Source: Candidatus Brevibacterium intestinavium (lineage in GTDB: Bacteria; Actinomycetota; Actinomycetes; Actinomycetales; Brevibacteriaceae). From it: a stretch of 42,130 bases of DNA. Shown here piece by piece: positions 27,949-36,900 of this stretch. The stretch's first letter is position 1, and each line of letters begins with the position of its first letter. The notes beneath the pieces were generated by a model, which worked only from the letters and a program-made list of their open reading frames with translations, was not told where the DNA came from and did not search any database. The position numbers and the translations under genes are program-made. The stretch spans positions 1 through 42,130 of the forward strand of contig DWZN01000045.1 of the NCBI GenBank assembly GCA_019117545.1. Direction: 5' to 3'.

Positions 27949-29322
27949 TCAGGCGTGCACGCGGATGAGGTGCTCGTTGGTGAAGGCCTGGAAGGCCCAC
28001 TTGGCGTTCTCGCGGCCGTAACCGGAACGGTTGATGCCCCCGAAGGGGTATTCGGGGCCGGACTCCATGTGCCCGTTGATCAGCGTCATGCCGGCATTGA
28101 TCTTCGACGCGAACGCCTGCCCCTTCTCGAGGTCATCGGTCCACACCGAACTCATCAGACCGTATTCGGTGTCGTTGGCCAGGCGCAGAGCGTCCTCTTC
28201 GTCCTTGGCCCGGTAGACCATGACGGCGGGACCGAAGAGCTCATTGCAGCCGAGATCCGATTTCGGATCGATATCGGACAGCACGGCCGGCGACATGAAC
28301 CAGCCGGGACGGTCGAGCTTCTCGCCGCCGGTGTGCAGGGTCGCACCGTCGGAAACGGCCTTCTGGATGCGCTCGACGATCTCGTCGCGAGCGCTTTCGG
28401 ACGACAGCGGTCCCATGCCGACCTCGGGGTCGTCGAAGGTCGAGACCTTCGTGGCCTCGACGGCCTTGATCGTCTCGGAGAGGAACTCATCGTAGAGGTC
28501 GTCGACGACGATGAAGCGCTTCGGCGAGGTGCAGACCTGCCCGGCATTGGCCAGACGCAGACCGACGAGCTTCTTCGCCAGGGCCGGCACGTCCTTCGAG
28601 TCGAGGACGACCGCCGGATCGTTGCCGCCGAGTTCGAGGACGGCGCGCTTGTAGTACTTCGCGGCGATCGCGGCCACCGAGGCACCGGCACCCTCGGAGC
28701 CGGTGAGCGAGAAGCCCTTGACGCGGAAGTCCTTGAGCACTTCCTCGGCGTTCGAGCTGTCGAGGTAGATGTTCTGGTAGACGCCCTTCGGCAGACCCGC
28801 CTCGGTGAGGAGGTCCTCGAAGTACTGGGAGGACTTCGGGCAGATCGAGGCCTGCTTCATGATGATCGGGTTGCCGACCATGAGGTTGGGCAGCGCGAAG
28901 CGTGCGATCTGGTTGTAGGGGAAGTTCCACGGCATGATGCCCAGCAGCACACCCAGGGGCTGATGCTCGACATAGCTGCTGGCGGCTCCGGCGGCTTCGA
29001 GCTGCGTCGGTGCCAGGTTCGCCGCGGCATTGTCGGCCATCCAGCGCGCCGTGCGGGCGACCTTGTCCACCTCGGCGTACCCCTGCTTCTTCACCTTGCC
29101 CATCTCGCGACCGATGATGTCGGTCATCTCATCGGCATTCGCGTCGACGAGGTCGGCGAACTTGCGCAGGATCGCCGCGCGTTCGTGCAGCGGCGTCTCC
29201 TTCCACGACAGGAACGCCTCATGGGCGCGGTCGATGTACGCGGGAATCTCCTCGACGGGAACGGAGGCGAACTCCTCCTCGACCTCACCGGTGTTGGCAT
29301 TGGTGACAGCGAACTTGCTCAT
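27949..29322 (-). CDS. NAD(P)-dependent aldehyde dehydrogenase, succinate-semialdehyde type
   Basis: This enzyme oxidises an aldehyde to the acid. The 457-residue product has the catalytic cysteine Cys264 in GQVCTSPKRF and the general base Glu230 in LELGGNDP. The oxyanion Asn133 lies in PWNFPYNQ and cofactor-binding Lys156 in NPIIMKQA. The length and the C-terminal EYPFGGINRSGYGRE fit the short Sad/YneI-type succinate-semialdehyde dehydrogenases that feed GABA carbon into the TCA cycle. The substrate is inferred. The ATG at 29322 follows GAAAGGAC. It is an isolated gene; the longer open frame upstream is non-coding. Confidence 0.9.
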   Translation of the reverse strand: MSKFAVTNANTGEVEEEFASVPVEEIPAYIDRAHEAFLSWKETPLHERAAILRKFADLVDANADEMTDIIGREMGKVKKQGYAEVDKVARTARWMADNAAANLAPTQLEAAGAASSYVEHQPLGVLLGIMPWNFPYNQIARFALPNLMVGNPIIMKQASICPKSSQYFEDLLTEAGLPKGVYQNIYLDSSNAEEVLKDFRVKGFSLTGSEGAGASVAAIAAKYYKRAVLELGGNDPAVVLDSKDVPALAKKLVGLRLANAGQVCTSPKRFIVVDDLYDEFLSETIKAVEATKVSTFDDPEVGMGPLSSESARDEIVERIQKAVSDGATLHTGGEKLDRPGWFMSPAVLSDIDPKSDLGCNELFGPAVMVYRAKDEEDALRLANDTEYGLMSSVWTDDLEKGQAFASKINAGMTLINGHMESGPEYPFGGINRSGYGRENAKWAFQAFTNEHLIRVHA

Positions 29323-29419
29323 GGAACGTCCTTTCACGGATTGACGATCTGTGCCCTGTAACAAACTATCGTCTCCGGCCATTCCGCAACACTCGTGTCC
29401 ACCCCTGGGACGCGCGCAG

Positions 29420-29443
29420 CCGGTCCGATGGTTCGGACACCGG
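29420..29443 (-). terminator. Hairpin downstream of the VOC gene
   Basis: CCGGTCCG (29420-29427) pairs with CGGACACCGG (29434-29443) with one bulged base. It lies 37 bases past the VOC stop on the leftward strand and may end the DUF488-DinB-VOC operon. There is no U tract. Confidence 0.5.
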
Positions 29444-29444
29444 C

Positions 29445-29492
29445 GGTCCGCAGGCTCAGTCGGCGGCCGGTCCGCAGGCTCAGTCGGCGGCC
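29445..29492. repeat. Tandem 24-base duplication over the VOC stop codon
   Basis: Two identical, directly adjacent 24-base copies lie at 29445-29468 and 29469-29492. The right copy covers the last codons and the stop codon of the leftward VOC gene (Ala-Ala-Asp-stop). The left copy repeats them untranslated. Because 24 is a multiple of 3, the frame beyond the stop stays open. Confidence 0.9.
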
Positions 29493-29836
29493 GAGGAGAG
29501 GATGCAGAATTCGTTGCCCTCGGGATCGGCGAGGACGACCCAGGGTTCGTCCCCGGTCTGTCCCACATCGACGTGTCGTGCCCCGGGTTCGAGGAAGCGG
29601 GCCACCTCGGCGGCCTGATCGTCGGGTCGGAAGTCGAGGTGGAGACGATTCTTCACGACCTTCTCTTCCCGATCGACGCCGATGAGGATGCCGGGCAGAC
29701 GGTCGGCCGAGGCTCGGATCTCGATCTCCGTATCGTTCTCATCGACGATCACCCAGTCCAGCGCCCGCGCCCACCAGCGGCCGAGCCTGAGCGGATCGGG
29801 CGAATCGATGATGATCTGCTCCCACTCGAGTGACAT
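29480..29836 (-). CDS. VOC-superfamily (glyoxalase-like) protein
   Basis: This is a 118-residue vicinal-oxygen-chelate fold protein. It opens QIIIDSPDPLRLGRWWARAL and continues with RLHLDFRPDD (candidate metal His). The C-terminal signature is WVVLADPEGNEFCIL with Glu as possible ligand. This glyoxalase_6-like subgroup contains many uncharacterised enzymes and binding proteins, so no substrate is assigned. It starts 3 bases after the DinB stop and is the last gene of the operon. Its 3' end carries the 24-base tandem duplication. Confidence 0.82.
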   Translation of the reverse strand: MSLEWEQIIIDSPDPLRLGRWWARALDWVIVDENDTEIEIRASADRLPGILIGVDREEKVVKNRLHLDFRPDDQAAEVARFLEPGARHVDVGQTGDEPWVVLADPEGNEFCILSSAAD

Positions 29837-29839
29837 CGC

Positions 29840-30358
29840 TCAGGCCCCGACGTCGCCGAGGTGGTGCCGGACTTCGTGCAGTCCGTACCGCGTCAGAGAG
29901 GCGACGGTGAATTCCCGACCGTCGGAGCGGTAGCCGCGACGGTTCCACTCGTCGCCGGTGACCTGGGACAGGCGGCCGGCGTAGGCCTCGGCGGCGGCAC
30001 GGAGGGCGCGGGCCACCTCGGCGGGGTTCTGATGTTCGTAGTCGGAGGCGATGGCGACGGCGTCCCCATCGAAGTTGTCCAGCGTCGGATCGGTCTCGGT
30101 GAGCATGAGTTCGGTGCGACGGCGGAAGAGATCGAGGACATCGCGCATGTGGGCGGCGTACTCGAGGTCCGACCAGCGGCCCGGCGTCCGTCGGGTGCTG
30201 GCATCGTCCCTGGTCAGGACCTTCTGCCAGGTTTCGGCCGCCTCGGTGATGGTGGCGGGCACAGCGGTGACGTCCTCGGTGCCGGTGAAACCGCAGTCCG
30301 GGCAGCCGCCCTCGAGAACATCGGCCCAATCGCGGGTGTCGGGGGTGATCTCGCTCAT
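29840..30358 (-). CDS. DinB/DfsB-family metal-binding protein
   Basis: This is a 172-residue member of the DinB-like four-helix-bundle superfamily (thiol-dependent transferases and hydrolases of mycothiol/bacillithiol bacteria). The family His triad is visible: one His in EYAAHMRDVLDLF and two in GLHEVRHHLGDV. An N-terminal CPDCGFTG motif adds a possible zinc-binding pair. No enzymatic substrate can be given; mycothiol-linked detoxification is the usual guess in actinobacteria. Its start overlaps the DUF488 stop (ATGA). Confidence 0.82.
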   Translation of the reverse strand: MSEITPDTRDWADVLEGGCPDCGFTGTEDVTAVPATITEAAETWQKVLTRDDASTRRTPGRWSDLEYAAHMRDVLDLFRRRTELMLTETDPTLDNFDGDAVAIASDYEHQNPAEVARALRAAAEAYAGRLSQVTGDEWNRRGYRSDGREFTVASLTRYGLHEVRHHLGDVGA

Positions 30359-30813
30359 CTGTCGTCCTCGCTCTCGGAGTCCTTGCTCTTGCCTGTCTTC
30401 TCGGTGTCTGTGCTGGTCTTGGTGCCACTCTTGGTGTCACTGCCGTTGAGGATCTCGGCCAGCACCGTGGCCTGGCTGATGTCGTCGCGCTTCGAGGCGG
30501 TGAGCAGGGTCAGCGTGCCCTTCTTCGCATAGTCGCGGAGCTCGTCGAGTGCCTCGGCGGCGTCATCGTCCTCGAGCTCCTTGCGATAGCGGCGCGAGAA
30601 CTCGTCGAACTTCTCGGGATCGTGCGAATACCATTTCCGCAGTTCACTCGAGGGTGCGACGGCCTTGAACCAGTCGTCGAGTTCGGCCTTGTCCTTGCTC
30701 ACCCCACGCGGCCAGACCCTATCGACGAGGATCCGGGTCCCGTCGGACTTCTGCGCCTCGTCGTAGATGCGGCGGACAGTGACATGCCGTGCGGTGGACT
30801 TCTTCTCGGACAT
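30355..30813 (-). CDS. DUF488 family protein
   Basis: This is a 152-residue protein of unknown function. The family signature is clear: VRRIYDEAQ, then RILVDRVWPRGVSKDKAELDDW, then WYSHDPEKFDEFSRRYRKEL and GTLTLLTASKR (split from longer stretches). The tail is Lys/Ser/Asp-rich. ATG 30813 with GGGAG 9 bases upstream is the start; the upstream open frame is repetitive and non-coding. It is the first gene of the leftward DUF488-DinB-VOC operon. Confidence 0.85.
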   Translation of the reverse strand: MSEKKSTARHVTVRRIYDEAQKSDGTRILVDRVWPRGVSKDKAELDDWFKAVAPSSELRKWYSHDPEKFDEFSRRYRKELEDDDAAEALDELRDYAKKGTLTLLTASKRDDISQATVLAEILNGSDTKSGTKTSTDTEKTGKSKDSESEDDR

Positions 30814-30891
30814 CCTCGAACTGCTCCCTTCGCTCGCTTTTCCTTCAGTGTATGACTCTGTCTGCAGGTCTGTGACCCCGTCCGTCCTTCG

Positions 30892-30926
30892 GTGTCTGTG
30901 CCTGGCTTGTCTGTGTCTGTGCCTGG
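30892..30926. repeat. Direct repeat upstream of DUF488
   Basis: GTGTCTGTGCCTGG occurs twice, at 30892-30905 and 30913-30926, with a period of 21 bases (two helical turns). The surrounding 30850-30930 is GT-rich with further partial copies. It lies about 80 bases upstream of the DUF488 start, between divergent genes, so it may be a regulator site or simple-sequence slippage. Confidence 0.45.
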
Positions 30927-31054
30927 TCAAGGGGTCGGTCGAGCCAGGGCGGAAGAACGGATCGGGAGGGTGTTTTCGGTACGCCAGTCGCTCGGAAACC
31001 GGTCAGCGGAGTCCTGCCAAAGTCAAAATTGTTCGATTCAGTCCCGAAAAGCTA

Positions 31055-31084
31055 TTGACGATGAATGCCGATGTGAAATAAAAT
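31055..31084 (+). promoter_or_regulatory. Strong promoter for the HNH gene
   Basis: TTGACG (31055-31060) and TAAAAT (31079-31084) are separated by 18 bases, close to the sigma-70 consensus and unusually good for this genome. They lie in an AT-rich island (31015-31090) that stands out from the surrounding high-GC DNA. Confidence 0.7.
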
Positions 31085-31125
31085 AGGAGAAAGCACTCAC
31101 AGTGACGTGAAGGGCAGTGGGACCG

Positions 31126-33231
31126 GTGAAGGATCAGCAGAATCCGAACGACGACGATGAATTCGACCCTGCCTCGGATGCGTCCGATTCCTCCTCCTCT
31201 TCCTCCGAGCCGGCGTTCGACACCGGTCAGTTCGGCTATGTGCAGCGCCCGTCGAGCATCGGTCCCGACTCGCCGAGGAGACTCTCGATCGATCCCGGTT
31301 CCCCCATGGCTTCGGTGGCGAAGGTGCTCAGTCTGAGCACGACCGTCCAGCTGGCCGAACTCAAGAGCATCGCGAAGGCCTTCCTCGCCGAGGTGGTGGA
31401 GCAGCTCAACGGCGGCTCGACCTCCGGTCGCGATGCCCACCAGCACGCCACATTCGCCGCTACCGTCGACCGCTTCCTCGCCGCCGACGAAGCCGCTGTG
31501 GCGGCAAAGGCCGGAACGGCTCAGCGCGGAGCCCCGGTCCGCAGCGAGGAGTCCGCCGCGCCCGGTGAGGCAGGCGAGCCCGGCACCGAGGCCGCACTGC
31601 AGGCGGTCTTCGCAGCGCTGCCGGATTTTCCTCGCTTCCGCCTCGGGCGCACCTTCGACACGTGGGTGCACGAACTGGCCCGGACCGAGGACGTGGCCGA
31701 ACTGGCGACAGTTCTGGGTTCGACATCGACCCGTACGTTCAGCCGAATCATCATCGCCGTCACGCTCGTGCACGGTCTGCCGCAGTTCTTCGCGCGCTGC
31801 GAGGCCCAGGAATTCACCATCGAACACGTGCACGCCGCAGCCAGGGTGGCCAAGGACCTCCCCTTCGAGGAGCTGCCCGAACTCGACAAGTACCTGGGAC
31901 GGCGCCGAGCCGATGTCACGATCGACACCTTCAAGAAGTCCTTGGCCATGAAGGCCGCATCCCTGCAGGACGAGGACGATCGGTCCGCTCTGGCGTCGAA
32001 GCGCCGCCGGGTGTCGATCACCACCTATGACGACGGGACTGCCTCGGTGACTTTCACCGGCCCGGCCGCAGAGCTCAAAGCCTTCCATCAGCGCCTCGAG
32101 GCCTTCGCCCGGGCGATCAGTCACGGGAACTTCGCTTCTCTGACCGCCACAGACCCCGGTGATGTCGACGTCAGCGAGTTGGGCGGCATCAACTCGCTGA
32201 TGTTCGACATCGCGACACGGGTGACGCCGCAGCTGACCGTCGAGGTCACCGCGCAGGGGAGCGGGACCCCTTCGGCCAAGGAGATCCCCGTGAAGCTGCC
32301 CGACCAGGGAGTCCCGACCGCGGCCCGAATCGTCAACATCGTCAATGATGCGGCGACCGCCGCGCAGGCAGAAGCCGGCGAGGAGACCTCGACGGTCATC
32401 AGACTCGTCATGCCCACCCACGGGCAGTGGATCCGCGAACAGGCGAAGATGCTGGTCACGGTCCCCTTCCTGACCCTGGCCGGTCAGTCGCATCTGCCCG
32501 GAATCTTCTCCGACGGTGCACCGATCCCGGCCACCGTCGCCCGCTCGATCGCCGGAGAGTGCTCGACCTGGGTGCGGATCATGACGGACCCCGTCACCGG
32601 CACTCCGCTGGACGCGCGGGCCCGGAGCTACCGCATCCCCGCAGATGTGCGACTGCCGTTGACGGCCAAGTGGCAGGCATGCACGATGCCCGGCTGCACG
32701 CGCAGTGCGGAAAAAGCCGAAGTCGACCACATCATCCCCTTCGACCATGATCGCCCGGCAGCCGGCGGGCAGACCACATTCGAGAACACGCACAATCTGT
32801 GCCGACCACACCACCAGGCGAAAACGGACCGGAAGTTCAGTGTCCGGAAGACCTCGGGCGGGTCGGTGGAGTATGCCTTCTCCCATGATGTGACCACCGA
32901 GGTGTTGCCGCCGGACAATCCGATCAACGCACGGCACGCCGAACTCTTCGAGGACCTCGGTCCTCCGCCGGATGCTGTCCGGAAGCCCGAGAACCACCCG
33001 CCCGAACCACCCAGCCGGCCCGACAACACGCCCACCGGCCGCAATCGTCCGCGCCCGAACCGCCCGGGAGGGCGAACGAAACCGGGGGAGCAGTCCGGGC
33101 GTCGGGGTCGTCGATCAGCGCAGGCGGGCGGGCCCAACCGATCGGGTCTGCCGGGGCAATCGATCGACCCCTGGTCGGGCAGGCACGTCGGCACGATCGA
33201 CTGGGACTCCGGCAAACCACCACCGTTCTGA
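31126..33231 (+). CDS. DUF222 / HNH endonuclease domain protein
   Basis: This is an actinobacterial 13E12-repeat-type protein with a DUF222 region and a C-terminal HNH nuclease motif. It has about 701 residues against a common 400-550. The first ~35 residues are acidic and Ser-rich. The HNH domain has zinc Cys residues in CTMPGC, then the catalytic EVDHIIPFDHDRPAAGG and THNLCRPHHQAKT. The last ~110 residues are Pro/Arg/Gly-rich and probably disordered. GTG 31126 has suitable spacing from GAAGGG; GTG 31117 is only 2 bases from it. Biological role is unknown; such genes are often multicopy. It is driven by an unusually strong promoter. Confidence 0.85.
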   Translation: MKDQQNPNDDDEFDPASDASDSSSSSSEPAFDTGQFGYVQRPSSIGPDSPRRLSIDPGSPMASVAKVLSLSTTVQLAELKSIAKAFLAEVVEQLNGGSTSGRDAHQHATFAATVDRFLAADEAAVAAKAGTAQRGAPVRSEESAAPGEAGEPGTEAALQAVFAALPDFPRFRLGRTFDTWVHELARTEDVAELATVLGSTSTRTFSRIIIAVTLVHGLPQFFARCEAQEFTIEHVHAAARVAKDLPFEELPELDKYLGRRRADVTIDTFKKSLAMKAASLQDEDDRSALASKRRRVSITTYDDGTASVTFTGPAAELKAFHQRLEAFARAISHGNFASLTATDPGDVDVSELGGINSLMFDIATRVTPQLTVEVTAQGSGTPSAKEIPVKLPDQGVPTAARIVNIVNDAATAAQAEAGEETSTVIRLVMPTHGQWIREQAKMLVTVPFLTLAGQSHLPGIFSDGAPIPATVARSIAGECSTWVRIMTDPVTGTPLDARARSYRIPADVRLPLTAKWQACTMPGCTRSAEKAEVDHIIPFDHDRPAAGGQTTFENTHNLCRPHHQAKTDRKFSVRKTSGGSVEYAFSHDVTTEVLPPDNPINARHAELFEDLGPPPDAVRKPENHPPEPPSRPDNTPTGRNRPRPNRPGGRTKPGEQSGRRGRRSAQAGGPNRSGLPGQSIDPWSGRHVGTIDWDSGKPPPF

Positions 33232-33353
33232 TCCGGCGGTCCGGGTCGGGCGCCGAGCTGGGGTTCGTCAGCACGACGGTGCAACAATGAAGTCGTCGAC
33301 CAGCGCCACATCGAACCCTGCCCGGAACGGACGATGATCAGGAACGGACAACG

Positions 33354-33962
33354 ATGACCACAGAAGAACCGGAACCATCCGCGCCGCGACCGACACGACA
33401 GCAGCCGGCCGAAGGGGCGGAGATCGGGGCGCTCATCGGCGCCGGCTTCGGGCTGCTGTTCCTCATCATCAACAGCACGCAGTTCTCCTCACTGGGCCGC
33501 ACGGTCGTCCTCGTCCTCGGCATCGTCACGTTCGCAGGAATCGCGGTCTTCGCCGTGCGGGGCCTCATGCAGCAGCGCAGAGTCGCCGCTGCCGAGGAAC
33601 CTCAGCCGGTCAGAACAGCCGAGCGCGACCGAAGGCAGCCCCCGTTCGGTCGCGCCTACTGGATCATCGTCGCCATCGAGGCGATCGCCCTCTTCGCGGG
33701 TGCACGCCTGCTCTCGGCCCTCGGCCACCCCGAGCTCGGGGTGGCCTGGGTGGCCGTGGTCGTCGGCACGCACTTCTACGCCCTCGGCAGGGTATTCGGG
33801 CTCGACCGCTTCCACGTGCTCGCCACCGTCGTCACACTCTGCGGGATCGGCGGTTTCATCGCCTTCTTCGCCGCGGCACCGGCGTTCATCCCGGTGATCA
33901 GCGGAGTGATCTCGGGCTTCGTGCTGCTCGCCTTCGCGATGTGGGCACTCGTGCCGAGGTGA
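33354..33962 (+). CDS. Membrane protein of unknown function
   Basis: This 202-residue protein has a polar, Pro/Glu-rich start (about 1-20). Two membrane helices follow (GALIGAGFGLLFLII and VVLVLGIVTFAGIAVF), then a charged loop of about 35 residues, then four more hydrophobic segments with HFYALGRVFGLDRFH in a loop. I do not recognise the family. The ATG at 33354 is preceded by GGAACGGACA, a modest ribosome binding site. It faces the convergent tricorn protease gene 23 bases away. It stands alone, with no operon partner. Confidence 0.75.
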   Translation: MTTEEPEPSAPRPTRQQPAEGAEIGALIGAGFGLLFLIINSTQFSSLGRTVVLVLGIVTFAGIAVFAVRGLMQQRRVAAAEEPQPVRTAERDRRQPPFGRAYWIIVAIEAIALFAGARLLSALGHPELGVAWVAVVVGTHFYALGRVFGLDRFHVLATVVTLCGIGGFIAFFAAAPAFIPVISGVISGFVLLAFAMWALVPR

Positions 33963-33984
33963 ACCTCAGCCCTGTGCAGGTGTT

Positions 33985-36900
33985 TCATCCCTCCGTCGGC
34001 GGTTCCTGACTCTTCAGCGATCGCACTCGCGGAGGCGGGAACTGCGGCGGCTGGGCGGCGGGACTGGCCTCCAGACGGGCGAACACCTCGGCGATGGCGC
34101 GATCGAGCTGCGGATCGTCCTCGGCGAAGAGCTGCCCGGGAGCGTGCTCGACCTCGATATCGGGCTCGACACCGAAGTTCTCCACGCCCCAGTCCTTGCC
34201 CTCGAGCCAGAATGCATAGCGGGGCTGGGTGACCTCGGTGCCGTCGATGAGTTCGTAGCGGCCGTCGATGCCGACGACACCGCCCCAGGTGCGCACGCCG
34301 ATGACCGGGCCGATCCCCTTGGCCTGGACGCGGGCGTTGATGATGTCGCCGTCGGAGCCGGAGAACTCATTGGCCACGAAGGCCACTGGCCCGCGCGGTG
34401 CGTCCTCCGGATCGGGGATCATCCGGTCGTAGCTGCGGGCGGAGTTCCAGCCGACGACCCGATCGGCGAAGCGCTCGGCCACGAGCGCACTCGTGTGCCC
34501 ACCCCGATTGAACCGGACATCGGCGATGACGCCTTCGCAGCCCATCGCCTGACGCAGGTCGCGGTGCAGCTGTGCCCAGCCCGAGGAGGCCATATCGGGA
34601 ATGTGGACGTAGCCGATGCGTCCCTCCGACTTCTCGGCCACGTACTCCCGCCGTGATCGCACCCAGTCCTGGTAGCGCAGCGTCTCCTCGCTGGCCAGGG
34701 GGATGACGGCGACCGTGCGGTCCTTGCGGCGGCCGCGGCGCAGGGTGAGCTCGACGATCGTGTCCGCCGCCCCCTGCAGCTGGGCGGCCGGTCCGACCGC
34801 CGCATCGACGGGCTGGCCATTCACGGCGACGATGACATCGCCGGCCTGCGCACCGACCCCGGCCTGCCGCAGCGGCGACCTGGCATCCGGGTCGCTGCTC
34901 TCACCGGGCAGGATGCGGGTGATCGTCCACCCCTGCGCGGTCTTGGCCAGATCCGCGCCGAGGAAGCCGAGCTTCTTCGACTGATCACCCGGGCCGGTGG
35001 ACGGAATGACATAGGCATGCGAGGTGTTGAGCTCGCCCACCGTCTCCCACAGGATGTCGACGAGGTCATCGTGGGTCAGCGCCTTCGCGGCCACGGACCG
35101 CCAGCGCAGGGTCACGGACTCCCAGTTCACCCCGTTCATGTCCTCACGCCAGTAGTGGTCGCGCATGATCCGGGCGTTCTCCTCGAACATCTGCAGCCAT
35201 TCCGCCCGCCGGTCGAGTTCGAAGCGCAGACGGGTCACATCGACGGAGACGCTGTCGTCGTCATCGGCCTCGACCTTCCGGTTGGCCGGGACCACGGTGA
35301 TCTCACCCTCGTTGCGCACGACGATGTGCTTGCCGTTGCCGGAGACCTCGTAGTCATCGGCGGATTCGACGACTGTGGTGAGCTTGCGCTTGGCGAAGTC
35401 GAAGAACTGGATCACCTCGGCGGGTTTGTCCCCGGTATCGCCGGCATGCTTGGAACCGAGCTCTCCGCCCTCGGCATCTCCCGCGCGCATCCAGAGCAGC
35501 CCGGCCTCGACGGCCTCGAGATCGCGGAAGACACCCGAGGAGACCGGGAAGGGCACGATCCGCTCCTCGGCCCCGTCGAACTCGATCTCGGCGGTGGTCG
35601 CGGGCTTCTCACCCCGCGTCCGCTCGGACTTCGGATCCTCGGCGGCCTCGCTGATCGCCCAGCCGGTGGCGCTCGGGCCGAAGGGAGCGGGCTCGTCGGC
35701 GGTCAGCGGCAGCAGCCAGGGCCGGGTGACGCCGTTGAAGGACAGATCGAACGCATGCTGGTTGTAGGCCGGGTCGAAGGTGCGGTCGGAGAGGAAGGCG
35801 ATGTACTTCCCGTCGCGGGTGAACGTCGGGCAGAAGTCGTTGTACTTGCCGGTCGTGACCGGCTGGGCCTGCCTGTCGGACTTCACATCGACGACCATCA
35901 GCTGAGCCAGCAGCTCCTCACCCTGCGTCGGCTGCGACCACACGAGGTACCGCCCATCGGGGGAGAACCGCGGGTGACGCGCCTCGCCGAAGCCCGAATG
36001 GCCGACCAGCCGGGTGCGGCCGTTGCCGACCTCGACGAGCCTGATCGACCCGTCGTGGGAGATCGTGGCCAGCATCTTCCCCGCCGGGTCCGCCCGCAGG
36101 TCGAGGACCCGGCCGAGTGCCCCGGCCCCGATCCGCCGAGGCGGCCTGTCCCCGGCCAGGGACGCGACCTCGATCGCGTCCTCGCCCTCGACATCGGTGA
36201 TGAAGGCGGCCTGCCCGGTGGCTCCGAGGACGACCGGTTCACGGGTGCGGATCGACGAGTCGGCGCACAGGGCCCGGGCCGGGCCCTCGCGGTGGGCCAG
36301 CCAGAAGGTCTTCCCGCGCCACTCGACCACCGAGGCGTTGCCGTCGCGATCAGGGCTGATGCGGTTGATCCCGGTCGTCGGATCGAGACTCAGCGGCTGC
36401 ACCTGCGTGCCCGGCAGAGTCACCTCGAGGGTGCGCACCTGCGCGTCGAGGCTGTCGAGGACCTTGATCTCACCGTGGGAATGCCACACGATGCGGGTGC
36501 CGTCGGTGGTGGCGTCGCGGACATAGCCCTCGGCCTCGCCCTGATCGGTCAGTCGTCGGGGTTCGAAGCCCTCGGAGGTCGCCAGACCGTCGATGATCCA
36601 CAGGTTCGCCTGCTGCTCGGCATGATGCGGGAAGCTCGCGGCCCGGTCCGAGGTGAAGACGAGCGAATCGCCGACCCACAGCGGATCGGTCAGCGGCGCC
36701 GTCTCCTCGCGCAGCACCCGCTGCCACTGCGCCCCGGTTCCATCGTCGGCACCGGCGCGGTCGAGCCACAGCCTCGGCGCGGTGCCTCCGCGGTAGCGCT
36801 TCCAGTGCGCCGGCGGGCGGGAGAACGGCGTCGTCAGTGCGGTCACCCCCGAATGGTGCCTGGCCAGACCCGAGGCGCGTCCGAACCGGAGCCGCTCGAC

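Noticed and set aside
29445..29492. CRISPR or attachment site at the 24-base repeat
   Set aside because: There are only two directly adjacent copies with no spacer, no cas genes and no integrase, so this is simple tandem duplication. No CRISPR array was seen anywhere in the window.
31003..32997. Leftward open frame opposite the HNH gene
   Set aside because: It is an antisense shadow. The rightward frame has the HNH motif, a promoter and a ribosome binding site.
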